Part shown: piece after piece, positions 1 to 5,954 of the stretch | How the letters are laid out: the number at the start of each line of letters is the position of its first letter | Position numbering within the stretch: the stretch's first letter is position 1 | Origin: Ruminiclostridium sp. | GTDB taxonomy: Bacteria > Bacillota_A > Clostridia > Oscillospirales > Ruminococcaceae | Length of the DNA: 7,211 bases | Reading direction: 5' to 3' | Assembly (NCBI GenBank): GCA_017550775.1 | Contig: JAFZOA010000287.1 | Location: 1 to 7,211 of the forward strand | Translations under genes and position numbers: made by a program | The notes under the pieces: model-generated | Databases searched by the model: none | The model's input: the letters and a program-made list of their open reading frames with translations, nothing else | What the model was told of the DNA's origin: nothing

Positions 1-561
1 CAGATACACCGCCGTGTCAAAGCCGCCGCTATACCAGAGCGTTGTCCATACGTCCATGATGAAGGAGTAAGCCACCCCCGAAAGCGTGCCGTAGGTAAGA
101 AGCAGTACACGGTGGTTTTTCAGCGGCTCGGAGATAAGCCCCGCGACCAGACCGATAAGTCCCCATGCGAGCATCTGAAACGCCGTCCACGGTCCCTGAC
201 CTACGAAAATGTTTGATATCACCGCCGACATCGACCCGACAAGAAAGCCGGTCTCGCCGCCGAGATACATTCCGGTTATTATGGTGAGCGCGGTGATCGG
301 CTTGAACACCGGTATAAACCGTCCGAAAATGCACAGCGCTACCATCACCGAGGCAATGACCATGCGGCGGGTACCGGTCTTTTTCCGCTCGTAGCCTGAT
401 ATGAACACGAGCAGCGTCATAGCGGCGACACAGAGGGATATGATAAGGTGCTTGTCGCTGTCGAACAGAGCCGCGCCGAGAAACGCGAATAACGGAATGA
501 TCACAAACGGGAACGCCGTACCTATGAAACGCCGTGCTCCCGCGTTTTTTATTGTTATCAC
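1..561 (-). CDS. ECF transporter S component, corrinoid candidate (3' end outside window)
   Basis: This is the membrane substrate-binding subunit of an energy-coupling factor (ECF) vitamin importer. 187 residues are visible and the frame is still open at position 1, so the C-terminus is missing. Residues ~11-33 and ~39-55 are two hydrophobic helices. A core follows with GRFIPVF (80-86), KPITALTIITGMYLGGETGF (87-106) and GQGPWTAFQMLAWGLIG (121-137), a pattern I recognise from ECF S components. I start it at GTG (561-559), which overlaps the ATPase stop in a GTGA arrangement, with AAAGG ten bases upstream. No ATG occurs near the beginning; the first in-frame one is about 48 codons in. S components decide substrate. 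Sequence alone does not name it, but the riboswitch-like leader and the transcobalamin-like partners point to cobalamin or another corrinoid (CbrT-like role). The family call is firm and the substrate is inferred. Confidence 0.85.
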   Translation of the reverse strand, partial: MITIKNAGARRFIGTAFPFVIIPLFAFLGAALFDSDKHLIISLCVAAMTLLVFISGYERKKTGTRRMVIASVMVALCIFGRFIPVFKPITALTIITGMYLGGETGFLVGSMSAVISNIFVGQGPWTAFQMLAWGLIGLVAGLISEPLKNHRVLLLTYGTLSGVAYSFIMDVWTTLWYSGGFDTAVYL

Positions 562-2174
562 TTTGTTACCGCCTTTCCGTTCAGGCGGCAAAGCTCCGCT
601 GCATCGCCCACCGTCACCGCGTTGCGGAAATGCCCGCGTGTGATACGGCTCGCGGCGGTGGTGTAGAAGCTGTTCTCGGCGAAGAACTCCCGGGGCGGCG
701 CTTCCGAGACTATCTCTCCCCGGAAGAACATTGCGCATCTGTCCGCGCACTCCGCCGCGAACTCCACGTCATGGGTCACAGTTACGATCGTCATTCCGCC
801 GTCCGACAGCTTCCGGAGCAGTGTGGTTATCCTCTGCTTCGATGCCGCGTCGAGACCCTTTGTCGGCTCGTCGAGAAGTAGTATCTTCGGTTTGAGCGCC
901 AGCACCTTCGCGAGTGCAAGAAGCTGCGCCTCTCCGCCGGACAGGTCGTAGGGGTGCTTGTCGAGGTGCGGGGTAAGGTCGAAGGGGAGCGTGTTCACGT
1001 CCGCGCCCGCGTCGTCGAGCTCCTCGCGCACGGTATTACGCAGGAACACTGTCTGAACGTCCTGCGGGAGCAGGGCAAGGCACTCACGGTAAAGCGACTG
1101 GTTCCTGTACTCGCCGAGCTTCTTTCCGAACACTCGGATACTTCCCGCGTAAGGGCGAAGTATCCCCGCCGCCGTGCCGAGCGCGGTGGTCTTGCCGGAG
1201 CCGTTTCCTCCGAGAATACAGTATATCTCTCCCTTGTTCACCTCAAAGCTCAGTCCGCGGAGTACGTCCGGTGCGCTGCGCTCATAGCGGAAGAAAATGT
1301 CTTTGAACTGCATCACCTTTTCGGCGGAGCGGGAACCGGACTGCGGCTCGGGGAGCGTCTTTACGTTCCCGAAGCTGCGTACAAGCTCCCGACCCTCGCG
1401 AATGCTCAGAGCGCAGTTTTTCTCCCCGAGCAGCGCGGAAATGCGCGCTGCGGCCGGCATTCCGCACATTATATCTGTATGCCTGTAAAGCTGTCCGAGC
1501 ACCTCGCGCGGTGTACCGAACGCGAGAACCGCGCCGTCCCCGATCACGAGCAGCTTGTCGCAGACCGGGATGACTTCTTCAAGCCGGTGCTCCGCTATGA
1601 TGACGGTGAGCGAGAGGTCGCGGTTGAGCTTCCTTACCGTGTTTATAAGTCCGGAAGCGGCTATCGGGTCGAGCTGGGCTGTCGGCTCGTCGAGTATCAG
1701 CAGCTCCGGCTCGGTCACCATTACCGAGGCAAGGCTTATGAGCTGCTTCTGTCCGCCGGAGAGCTCTGATATGTTCTTGTCGAACTTGTCTTCGATGCCG
1801 AAATATCCCGCCATTTCGGCGATCCGCCGCGTCATGCGCTGCTGCGGGACCCCCATGCTTTCAAGCCCGAACGCGAGCTCATGCCACACCTTGTCGGTGA
1901 CGATCTGATGCTCCGGGGACTGCATTATGAAGCCGATGTCCGATGCGTGACACTCGGCGGCGGGCTTTCCGTGTATGCGTACTTCCCCCGAAAGCTCGCC
2001 GAGCGGGGTGAGCTGGGGTTTGAGCATACGGAGAAGAGTGGATTTGCCGCTTCCGGTAGCTCCGCACAGTACGATAAATTCTCCCTCCTGTACGGTGAGC
2101 GAGATACCGTGCAGGGCGGGGGAGACCGCAAGCGGATAGGTGAAGCTCAGATCCTTGATATCAAGTATTTCCAC
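558..2174 (-). CDS. ECF transporter ATPase, two fused ABC domains (EcfA-EcfA' / CbrV-like)
   Basis: Cytoplasmic ATP-hydrolysing subunit of the ECF importer, with both nucleotide-binding domains in one 538-residue chain. Domain 1 has Walker A GATGSGKST (38-46), Q-loop Q85, signature LSGGQKQ (138-144), Walker B LLILDEPT (158-165) and switch H196. Domain 2 has Walker A GGNGSGKTT (322-330), Q371, signature LSGGEAQ (411-417), Walker B ILLLDEPT (431-438) and H468. Both sites look catalytically complete. The linker around 250-285 is charged and variable. The frame also has an ATG at 2192, but GGAGG lies inside that extension, seven bases before the GTG at 2174, and the residues after GTG match the usual ABC start. 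GTG is therefore preferred. The start overlaps the end of the T component by 28 bases and the stop overlaps the S component, implying coupled translation and fixed stoichiometry. Confidence 0.95.
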   Translation of the reverse strand: MEILDIKDLSFTYPLAVSPALHGISLTVQEGEFIVLCGATGSGKSTLLRMLKPQLTPLGELSGEVRIHGKPAAECHASDIGFIMQSPEHQIVTDKVWHELAFGLESMGVPQQRMTRRIAEMAGYFGIEDKFDKNISELSGGQKQLISLASVMVTEPELLILDEPTAQLDPIAASGLINTVRKLNRDLSLTVIIAEHRLEEVIPVCDKLLVIGDGAVLAFGTPREVLGQLYRHTDIMCGMPAAARISALLGEKNCALSIREGRELVRSFGNVKTLPEPQSGSRSAEKVMQFKDIFFRYERSAPDVLRGLSFEVNKGEIYCILGGNGSGKTTALGTAAGILRPYAGSIRVFGKKLGEYRNQSLYRECLALLPQDVQTVFLRNTVREELDDAGADVNTLPFDLTPHLDKHPYDLSGGEAQLLALAKVLALKPKILLLDEPTKGLDAASKQRITTLLRKLSDGGMTIVTVTHDVEFAAECADRCAMFFRGEIVSEAPPREFFAENSFYTTAASRITRGHFRNAVTVGDAAELCRLNGKAVTK

Positions 2175-3025
2175 TTTACGGCCTCCTTCCATTCAACAAG
2201 TGCGGGCAATACCGAGAGTATGCCGTATGAGATGTACGCGGCGAGTGCGAGCGGGGTCACCGATATCCCGGACATTGCCGGGTAGAACGAGAAGTCCGTT
2301 TCCCCGAGCGCCGCCGCCGTAACCGTTACCGCGGTTAATCCCGCACACAGAGCAAGAAACAGCCCGTCCGGGAGCCTGAACCGGAACAGCGAGAAGCTTG
2401 TTCGGCGGTGGGTGCCGTAGCCGCGCGATTCCATGCTGTCGGCGGTGATTATGCCGTTTTCGAGCGACCATGTTGCCATGATAGAGAATATGCGTGCTTC
2501 ACCTTTCAGAGTGTCTGCAATGTTGTCCTCGCGGTAGATCCCGAGAGCCTTCTGCGCACTTCGTATCTTCGAGTTCTGCGCCCGCATCAGCGGAACATAC
2601 CGCAGCGCCATGCAGAGTATCAGTGAGAGCTTGGGTGATAGCCGCCCGAAGAAGTACATGAGCTTGTCCGCGGTCATTATGAGCGAGAATGTGCGGAACC
2701 GATACAGCACGGAGATCATCATTCCGGCGGCGAAAACGCCGTAAAGCACGGCTTCGAGAGTGATCGGACTGTCGTTCACCACGAACAGCACCGTGACACC
2801 GTTGTGATACCATATCGGATTGATGACCGCGAGCACGAGAAACAGCAGAAAGAATGACAGGTGAAGCTTCACGCTCCCGCGCTTGTCGGCCGTTACGAAA
2901 TGAAGCAGCGCCCCGACTAACGAGAGGGTGATGATAACGGGATGCATACAGAACATGGCAATACCGACGGTAAAGGCATAGTAAAGCGCCGTTACAGCCG
3001 GGTTGAGCTCCGCAAAGCCGCGCAT
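2147..3025 (-). CDS. ECF transporter T component (EcfT/CbrU-like)
   Basis: Transmembrane coupling subunit of an ECF importer, linking the ATPase pair to the S component. The 292-residue chain has several hydrophobic segments near its N-terminus (residues ~11-45 and 56-70), a further hydrophobic stretch at ~88-110, and C-terminal helices around 220-240 and 255-275. Between them is a long amphipathic, basic stretch typical of EcfT coupling helices. Recognisable blocks are NPIWYHNGVTVLF (69-81), RLSPKLSLILCMALRYVP (128-145), and SRGYG (200-204), which matches the A-R-G type coupling motif. Here the first position is Ser rather than the usual Ala. The start at 3025 is supported by AAAGGAAG seven bases upstream. 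The preceding gene ends 39 bases away and the ATPase begins inside the 3' end. The family is clear; the assignment to a dedicated corrinoid system rests on the neighbours. Confidence 0.92.
   Translation of the reverse strand: MRGFAELNPAVTALYYAFTVGIAMFCMHPVIITLSLVGALLHFVTADKRGSVKLHLSFFLLFLVLAVINPIWYHNGVTVLFVVNDSPITLEAVLYGVFAAGMMISVLYRFRTFSLIMTADKLMYFFGRLSPKLSLILCMALRYVPLMRAQNSKIRSAQKALGIYREDNIADTLKGEARIFSIMATWSLENGIITADSMESRGYGTHRRTSFSLFRFRLPDGLFLALCAGLTAVTVTAAALGETDFSFYPAMSGISVTPLALAAYISYGILSVLPALVEWKEAVKWKYLISRI
2182..2188 (-). promoter_or_regulatory. Ribosome binding site that fixes the ATPase GTG start
   Basis: AAGGAGG lies seven bases upstream of the GTG at 2174, inside the last codons of the T component. 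It sits within the coding extension that an ATG at 2192 would create, and that ATG has no comparable site. Ribosomes finishing the T component would pass over it, so re-initiation is likely. Confidence 0.8.
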
Positions 3026-3064
3026 ATCATCACTTCCTTTCGTCCGGATTTTGTCCGGTATATA

Positions 3065-4681
3065 TCACAGATCGTTCCCGAGCTCGCAGGTGTACAGCCA
3101 CTCTATCACGTCCCCGTCGGAAAGCTTATAGTCCGAGCACATCACAAACGGCGTATCTCCGTTGACGTGGTATATCCAGCCGGAAAGGTCGCCGAAGTCG
3201 TACTCATAGATGTAGGCTATCCCCGCGATGTAGTCACCGTTCGCCTGGAGCTGTATGTTGTACGCCCGCGCGGCTTCGGTTAGAATGTCGTACACGGTGT
3301 TGCCGTCCGCGATTTCAAATTCCGTGGTGTCAAGAATGATACCGTTATCCGGGACATACCCGCCTTTTCCAGCGACAGTGTCACATCTTATGGTCATCGT
3401 GACCGTACCGACAGCGTTGTCCTTGTGAACGAGGTTTCCTGAGTAGTAGTCCTCGCTGCTGCGGAAGTCGGTGAACACCGTGAACAGCACAGCTGCACCG
3501 GCAACTATGAACACTGCGACGAAGTTTGACATTCTCCGCTTACCGGTTACGAACAGCACCGCGCAGGCGATCATTGTTAGCCCGCCGATAACGCAGTAAA
3601 CTACCGGTTTATAGCCGGGCTGTCCGGAGGGTTGCGGGGTAGGTACTGTTGTGTAAGCTGGTATCGCTTCCGTCGTCACCGCAGCGGTGGTCACGACCGG
3701 TACGGGTTCCGTTGCGGCGGCCTCACCGCTGATATCGTCCCGGACGGGGAAGATGTACATCATCTCGTGCTTATCCTGAGAGAGAAGGTACGCTGTGAGC
3801 GACAGATACGCCTGCACGGTCGCCGTGTCGTTGGTATCGCCGCCCTCGGTGTGACTGTAGCTCCCGTCGCCGAGCCGGTATTTCAGGATCCCGTCGATAA
3901 GGCTGTTCCCGTTCTTGACGAAGCGCGTGTCGTCGGTGCCGATGCCGAGCGAGGACAACGCTATGAGCACCTGCGCGGCGCTTTCGGGGTTGGCGGTGCC
4001 GAAGCTCACATACCCGCCGTCGTCCTGCTGCTTCTCGGACAGGAACGATAATGCGCGGTCAATGCTGTCCTTCACGGAATCATTCTCCCCGTACTGCGGA
4101 GCAAGCGCCTGCACCGTCATTGCCGTCACGTCGATATCCCCGTTTGTCCCCATTATCGCCCAGCCGCCGTCTTCAAACTGCATGGAGAGCAGCTCTGCTG
4201 TCAGGGTATCTTTCGTGAACCGTGAGCACTTGCACCCGTTGTTCAGCAGGTGCAGCCCGTAGATAAGGCTCATTATCCCTTGTTCGCCGACCGAGTTTTC
4301 AGCTATTTCATCAGCCGCTTTTCTGTCCCCGCCCGTCGAGAGCAGAGCAAGCGCGTTCTTCATGCGGGTGGTGGGCGAGGTGATCTCGTTTTCCGCGATA
4401 TACGCGCTCAGAGCGGCGGTGTAGCGTGTGAAGTCGTATTCTCCGCTCCGGGACAGTATCAGCGCGTACCACTCGGAGCTTTTCCCGGCATTATCGGTTA
4501 GCTCCCCGTCGATCCAGCCCTGAACGCTGTCCGCGCCGTTTTTGCGCAGCTCATAAGCGAGAATGTCCGAGACAGCTTCCCGTGCTTTCTCATAGTCTAC
4601 GGTACCGGAAAAAGCCGCGCACGACAGAGCGGACGCGGCTGAAACTATTATTATTAAAATCAGGGAAACGAGCCTTTTCAT
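3065..4681 (-). CDS. Membrane-tethered transcobalamin-like protein: alpha-barrel repeats, two TM helices, DUF4430
   Basis: Probable surface corrinoid-binding protein of 538 residues. An N-terminal signal sequence or anchor covers ~1-24. Residues ~28-310 form helical repeats of the prenyltransferase/squalene-cyclase toroid type, with turn motifs QFEDGGWA (168-175), QQDDGGYV (218-225) and RLGDGSYS (269-276). A Pro/Thr-rich linker (~318-357) leads to two TM helices (~359-380 and ~386-403) joined by a short basic turn, TGKRR. A DUF4430 domain follows (~425-534), with SGWIYHVNGDTPF (500-512), SDYKLSDGDVIEWLYT (516-531). By the positive-inside rule both large domains face outward, linked by a membrane hairpin. 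Alpha-barrel plus DUF4430-like beta domain is the domain pair of intrinsic factor and transcobalamin, which bind B12 between the two. The start ATG shares one base with the upstream stop (TAATG), so translation is coupled; the purine-rich Shine-Dalgarno is weak. The SALSC segment does not fit a standard lipobox. Domain calls are strong; the ligand is inferred. Confidence 0.88.
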   Translation of the reverse strand: MKRLVSLILIIIVSAASALSCAAFSGTVDYEKAREAVSDILAYELRKNGADSVQGWIDGELTDNAGKSSEWYALILSRSGEYDFTRYTAALSAYIAENEITSPTTRMKNALALLSTGGDRKAADEIAENSVGEQGIMSLIYGLHLLNNGCKCSRFTKDTLTAELLSMQFEDGGWAIMGTNGDIDVTAMTVQALAPQYGENDSVKDSIDRALSFLSEKQQDDGGYVSFGTANPESAAQVLIALSSLGIGTDDTRFVKNGNSLIDGILKYRLGDGSYSHTEGGDTNDTATVQAYLSLTAYLLSQDKHEMMYIFPVRDDISGEAAATEPVPVVTTAAVTTEAIPAYTTVPTPQPSGQPGYKPVVYCVIGGLTMIACAVLFVTGKRRMSNFVAVFIVAGAAVLFTVFTDFRSSEDYYSGNLVHKDNAVGTVTMTIRCDTVAGKGGYVPDNGIILDTTEFEIADGNTVYDILTEAARAYNIQLQANGDYIAGIAYIYEYDFGDLSGWIYHVNGDTPFVMCSDYKLSDGDVIEWLYTCELGNDL

Positions 4682-5577
4682 TACTTTCTTCTTCTTGATA
4701 CAGCGACAGCGCCGCCTGCAAGCAGGGCAATACCGGCGATCACGGCGATATCTTCGATACCGGTGTCGGGCGAGCCCTTGGAGCTGTCCGAAGCGGCGGC
4801 AACATCACCGGCTGTAACTGTTCCGGTAACAACCGTAACGTCGTCTACCTCTGCTTCGTTCGCGTGCATATCGGTAACTGTTATGAGCTTTGCGGCAGGA
4901 GGAACAAGTAACTGCGAGTCGGAGACCGCACTTACGATGTGCTCACCCTCGGCTGCGGGAACTGTCACGGTAGCCTTGCCGTTCTCGTCGGTGATCGCAC
5001 CGGTCTTCTGACCGTCTATCAGCAGCTCTGCGCCCGATACCGGAACGGTAATGGGTGCCCAGTTCTCGTCGAACGCGGAAGCGAGAAGAGTATATGTGAG
5101 CTCTGTTCCGGGCTCAGCCTCGGTTATCAGAACGCAGTCATCCTGTATCGACTCTTCGAAGTAACAGAATGTATCGCTCCATGCTTCGGCATCGGTGTAG
5201 ATGAAAGCGGAAACGCAGTCTCCGTCCTTTACGGGTTCTGTTATTCCCGAAGCGTATGTGGTGTTGACGTAGTAGCCGAGGTTACCGCTGTTCTCATAGC
5301 CCCAGAGCTTTGTTATGAATAGGCCGTAATCCGAATCCTCGGTCGCGAAGCCCGCGTCTGCGCCGCCGTCGAAAAGCTGGTCATGCGCATTTACAAACGC
5401 ATCGTAGGCTGTGAGCGCGCCGTCGCCGTCCGCATCGGTAAGCTCAACTTTTTCCTGAGCCACGGCGAGCTTGCCGTTCTCATCAGCTATTGTGACGTAC
5501 ACAGAGTCCGCAAATGCGGAAACACTCATAATTCCCATTGCCGCGATCATCGAAGCGGCTGTAAGCAGTTTTTTCAT
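4681..5577 (-). CDS. Secreted DUF4430-like protein with sortase-like C-terminal tail
   Basis: 298-residue exported protein, first gene after the riboswitch-like leader. A signal peptide covers 1-23 (AFA cleavage). Residues ~24-140 resemble a divergent DUF4430 / transcobalamin beta domain, with LWGYENSGNLGYYVN (91-105) and VKDGDCVSAFIYTD (116-129). Inside it D48-x-D50-x-D52-G-x-x-T56-x-x-D59 looks like a 12-residue EF-hand or dockerin-type calcium loop. Residues ~155-220 look like a small Ig-like or carboxypeptidase-regulatory-like beta domain (ITDENGKATVTVPAAEGEH). The tail is a wall-anchor pattern: a Ser/Thr/Ala-rich spacer, SPDTG (269-273) in place of LPxTG, a hydrophobic helix (~276-294) and RRRK. 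I start at ATG 5577, with AAAAGGAAGGA just upstream (eight bases between GGAAGG and ATG). The same frame opens at 5760, but that part is leader RNA. A wall-attached corrinoid-capture partner is the best guess; direct ligand binding is not shown. Confidence 0.85.
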   Translation of the reverse strand: MKKLLTAASMIAAMGIMSVSAFADSVYVTIADENGKLAVAQEKVELTDADGDGALTAYDAFVNAHDQLFDGGADAGFATEDSDYGLFITKLWGYENSGNLGYYVNTTYASGITEPVKDGDCVSAFIYTDAEAWSDTFCYFEESIQDDCVLITEAEPGTELTYTLLASAFDENWAPITVPVSGAELLIDGQKTGAITDENGKATVTVPAAEGEHIVSAVSDSQLLVPPAAKLITVTDMHANEAEVDDVTVVTGTVTAGDVAAASDSSKGSPDTGIEDIAVIAGIALLAGGAVAVSRRRK

Positions 5578-5608
5578 AATATTATCCTTCCTTTTCGGCA
5601 TTCCGGAC

Positions 5609-5637
5609 AAAAAACAAGCTTCCCGAAAACGGAAAGC
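5609..5637 (-). terminator. Intrinsic terminator in the operon leader
   Basis: GCTTTCCG (5637-5630) and CGGGAAGC (5625-5618) form an eight-pair stem with one G-U pair around a TTTT loop, followed by TTGTTTTTT (5617-5609). It lies between the riboswitch-like core and the first gene, 31 bases before its ATG, where a ligand-controlled attenuator is expected. Its 5' arm is an exact complement of CGGAAAGC (5714-5707) in the core and shares bases with a second complement, AAGCGCGG (5767-5760), so competing antiterminator pairings are possible. Confidence 0.75.
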
Positions 5638-5641
5638 GCGG

Positions 5642-5780
5642 CAAATATCGGCTGCACCTTTCGACTGTCCAAAAATGCTGTGACCGCACGGACAATGAGC
5701 GACCCGGCTTTCCGGAGATGTTGAACTCCGACGGTAGTGACTGCTGCGGCGGTATTTCACCGCGCTTCTCTCGTTTTATC
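5642..5780 (-). ncRNA. Cobalamin-type riboswitch (probable)
   Basis: The leader contains AGAGAA-gcgc-GGTGAAAT-ACCGC (from 5772 on), matching the AGGGAA...GGTGAAA...CC core of B12 riboswitches. It is followed by GCAGCAGTCACTACCGT (5747-5731), equivalent to the conserved GC-rich/ACTGT region, and GGAAAGCCGGGTC (5713-5701), like the AAG-CC-GG segment. Visible helices are GCGGT/ACCGC (5763-5759 with 5753-5749), CGGAG/CTCCG (5730-5726 with 5717-5713) and a P13-like hairpin TGTCC-g-TGC/GCA-TGTCC complement (5694-5666, loop GGTCACA). The canonical central B12-box arm is reduced, so this may be one of the shortened variants. Location upstream of transcobalamin-like and ECF genes supports the call. 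The ends are approximate and I could not score it against a covariance model. Confidence 0.7.
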
Positions 5781-5801
5781 CGTGATTATTTTAACAAAAT
5801 G

Positions 5802-5830
5802 ATTATATCACAACAGACAGGCAATGTCAA
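5802..5830 (-). promoter_or_regulatory. Sigma-A promoter for the uptake operon
   Basis: TTGACA (5830-5825) and TATAAT (5807-5802) are perfect consensus boxes with a 17-base spacer. Transcription should start near 5795, giving a leader of about 220 nt that covers the whole riboswitch-like region. Such a strong promoter suits control by attenuation downstream rather than by an activator. Confidence 0.88.
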
Positions 5831-5890
5831 TACTTTTTTTTGTGAGTGATACAACAAAGAAACAATATATGGTATGAATATTCTTCGGTA

Positions 5891-5919
5891 TTGACAATAT
5901 GTGCCGCAGGTGCTATAAT
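5891..5919 (+). promoter_or_regulatory. Sigma-A promoter for the serine hydrolase gene
   Basis: TTGACA (5891-5896) and TATAAT (5914-5919) again are perfect boxes with a 17-base spacer. The expected start site near 5926 gives a leader of about 30 nt, ending at the ATG at 5955. The two divergent promoters sit back to back, with about 60 bases of AT-rich DNA between their -35 boxes. That DNA holds an eight-base palindrome GAATATTC (5876-5883) but no convincing operator. Confidence 0.85.
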
Positions 5920-5941
5920 AAAAAAGTAGTAAAATGTCGAA

Positions 5942-5947
5942 AAGGAG
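5942..5947 (+). promoter_or_regulatory. Ribosome binding site that fixes the hydrolase start at 5955
   Basis: AAGGAG lies seven bases before the ATG at 5955. An in-frame ATG at 5934 is only a few bases after the predicted transcription start, has no such site, and would put MSKRRVL before the signal peptide. The 5955 start gives a normal signal peptide. Confidence 0.85.
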
Positions 5948-5954
5948 AGTGCTT

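Noticed and set aside
29..334. Minus-strand 101-codon frame near the left edge
   Set aside because: It is out of frame with the S component, which has clear membrane-helix patterning through the same DNA.
954..1769. A 271-codon plus-strand open frame
   Set aside because: It lies wholly antisense to the fused ATPase, whose Walker, signature and switch motifs are intact. It has no ribosome binding site, and its composition (many Val, Arg, Glu, Leu) is that expected of an antisense shadow.
3632..4262. Plus-strand open frames of 115-139 codons
   Set aside because: They are antisense to the alpha-barrel region of the transcobalamin-like gene, have no recognisable domain and no upstream Shine-Dalgarno.
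4618..4681. Lipoprotein signal in the transcobalamin-like protein (SALSC)
   Set aside because: The residue at -3 is Ala and -2 is Leu, which does not fit the usual [LVI]-[ASTVI]-[GAS]-C lipobox. A standard signal or uncleaved anchor is more likely.
5399..5434. A dockerin module in the wall-anchored protein
   Set aside because: Only one DxDGDG-type loop is present, inside a DUF4430-like domain. Dockerins need a paired repeat, so it is better described as an isolated calcium-loop-like segment.
5578..5760. A 61-residue N-terminal extension of the first operon protein from ATG 5760
   Set aside because: It is translated riboswitch and terminator sequence. The signal peptide and ribosome binding site place the start at 5577.
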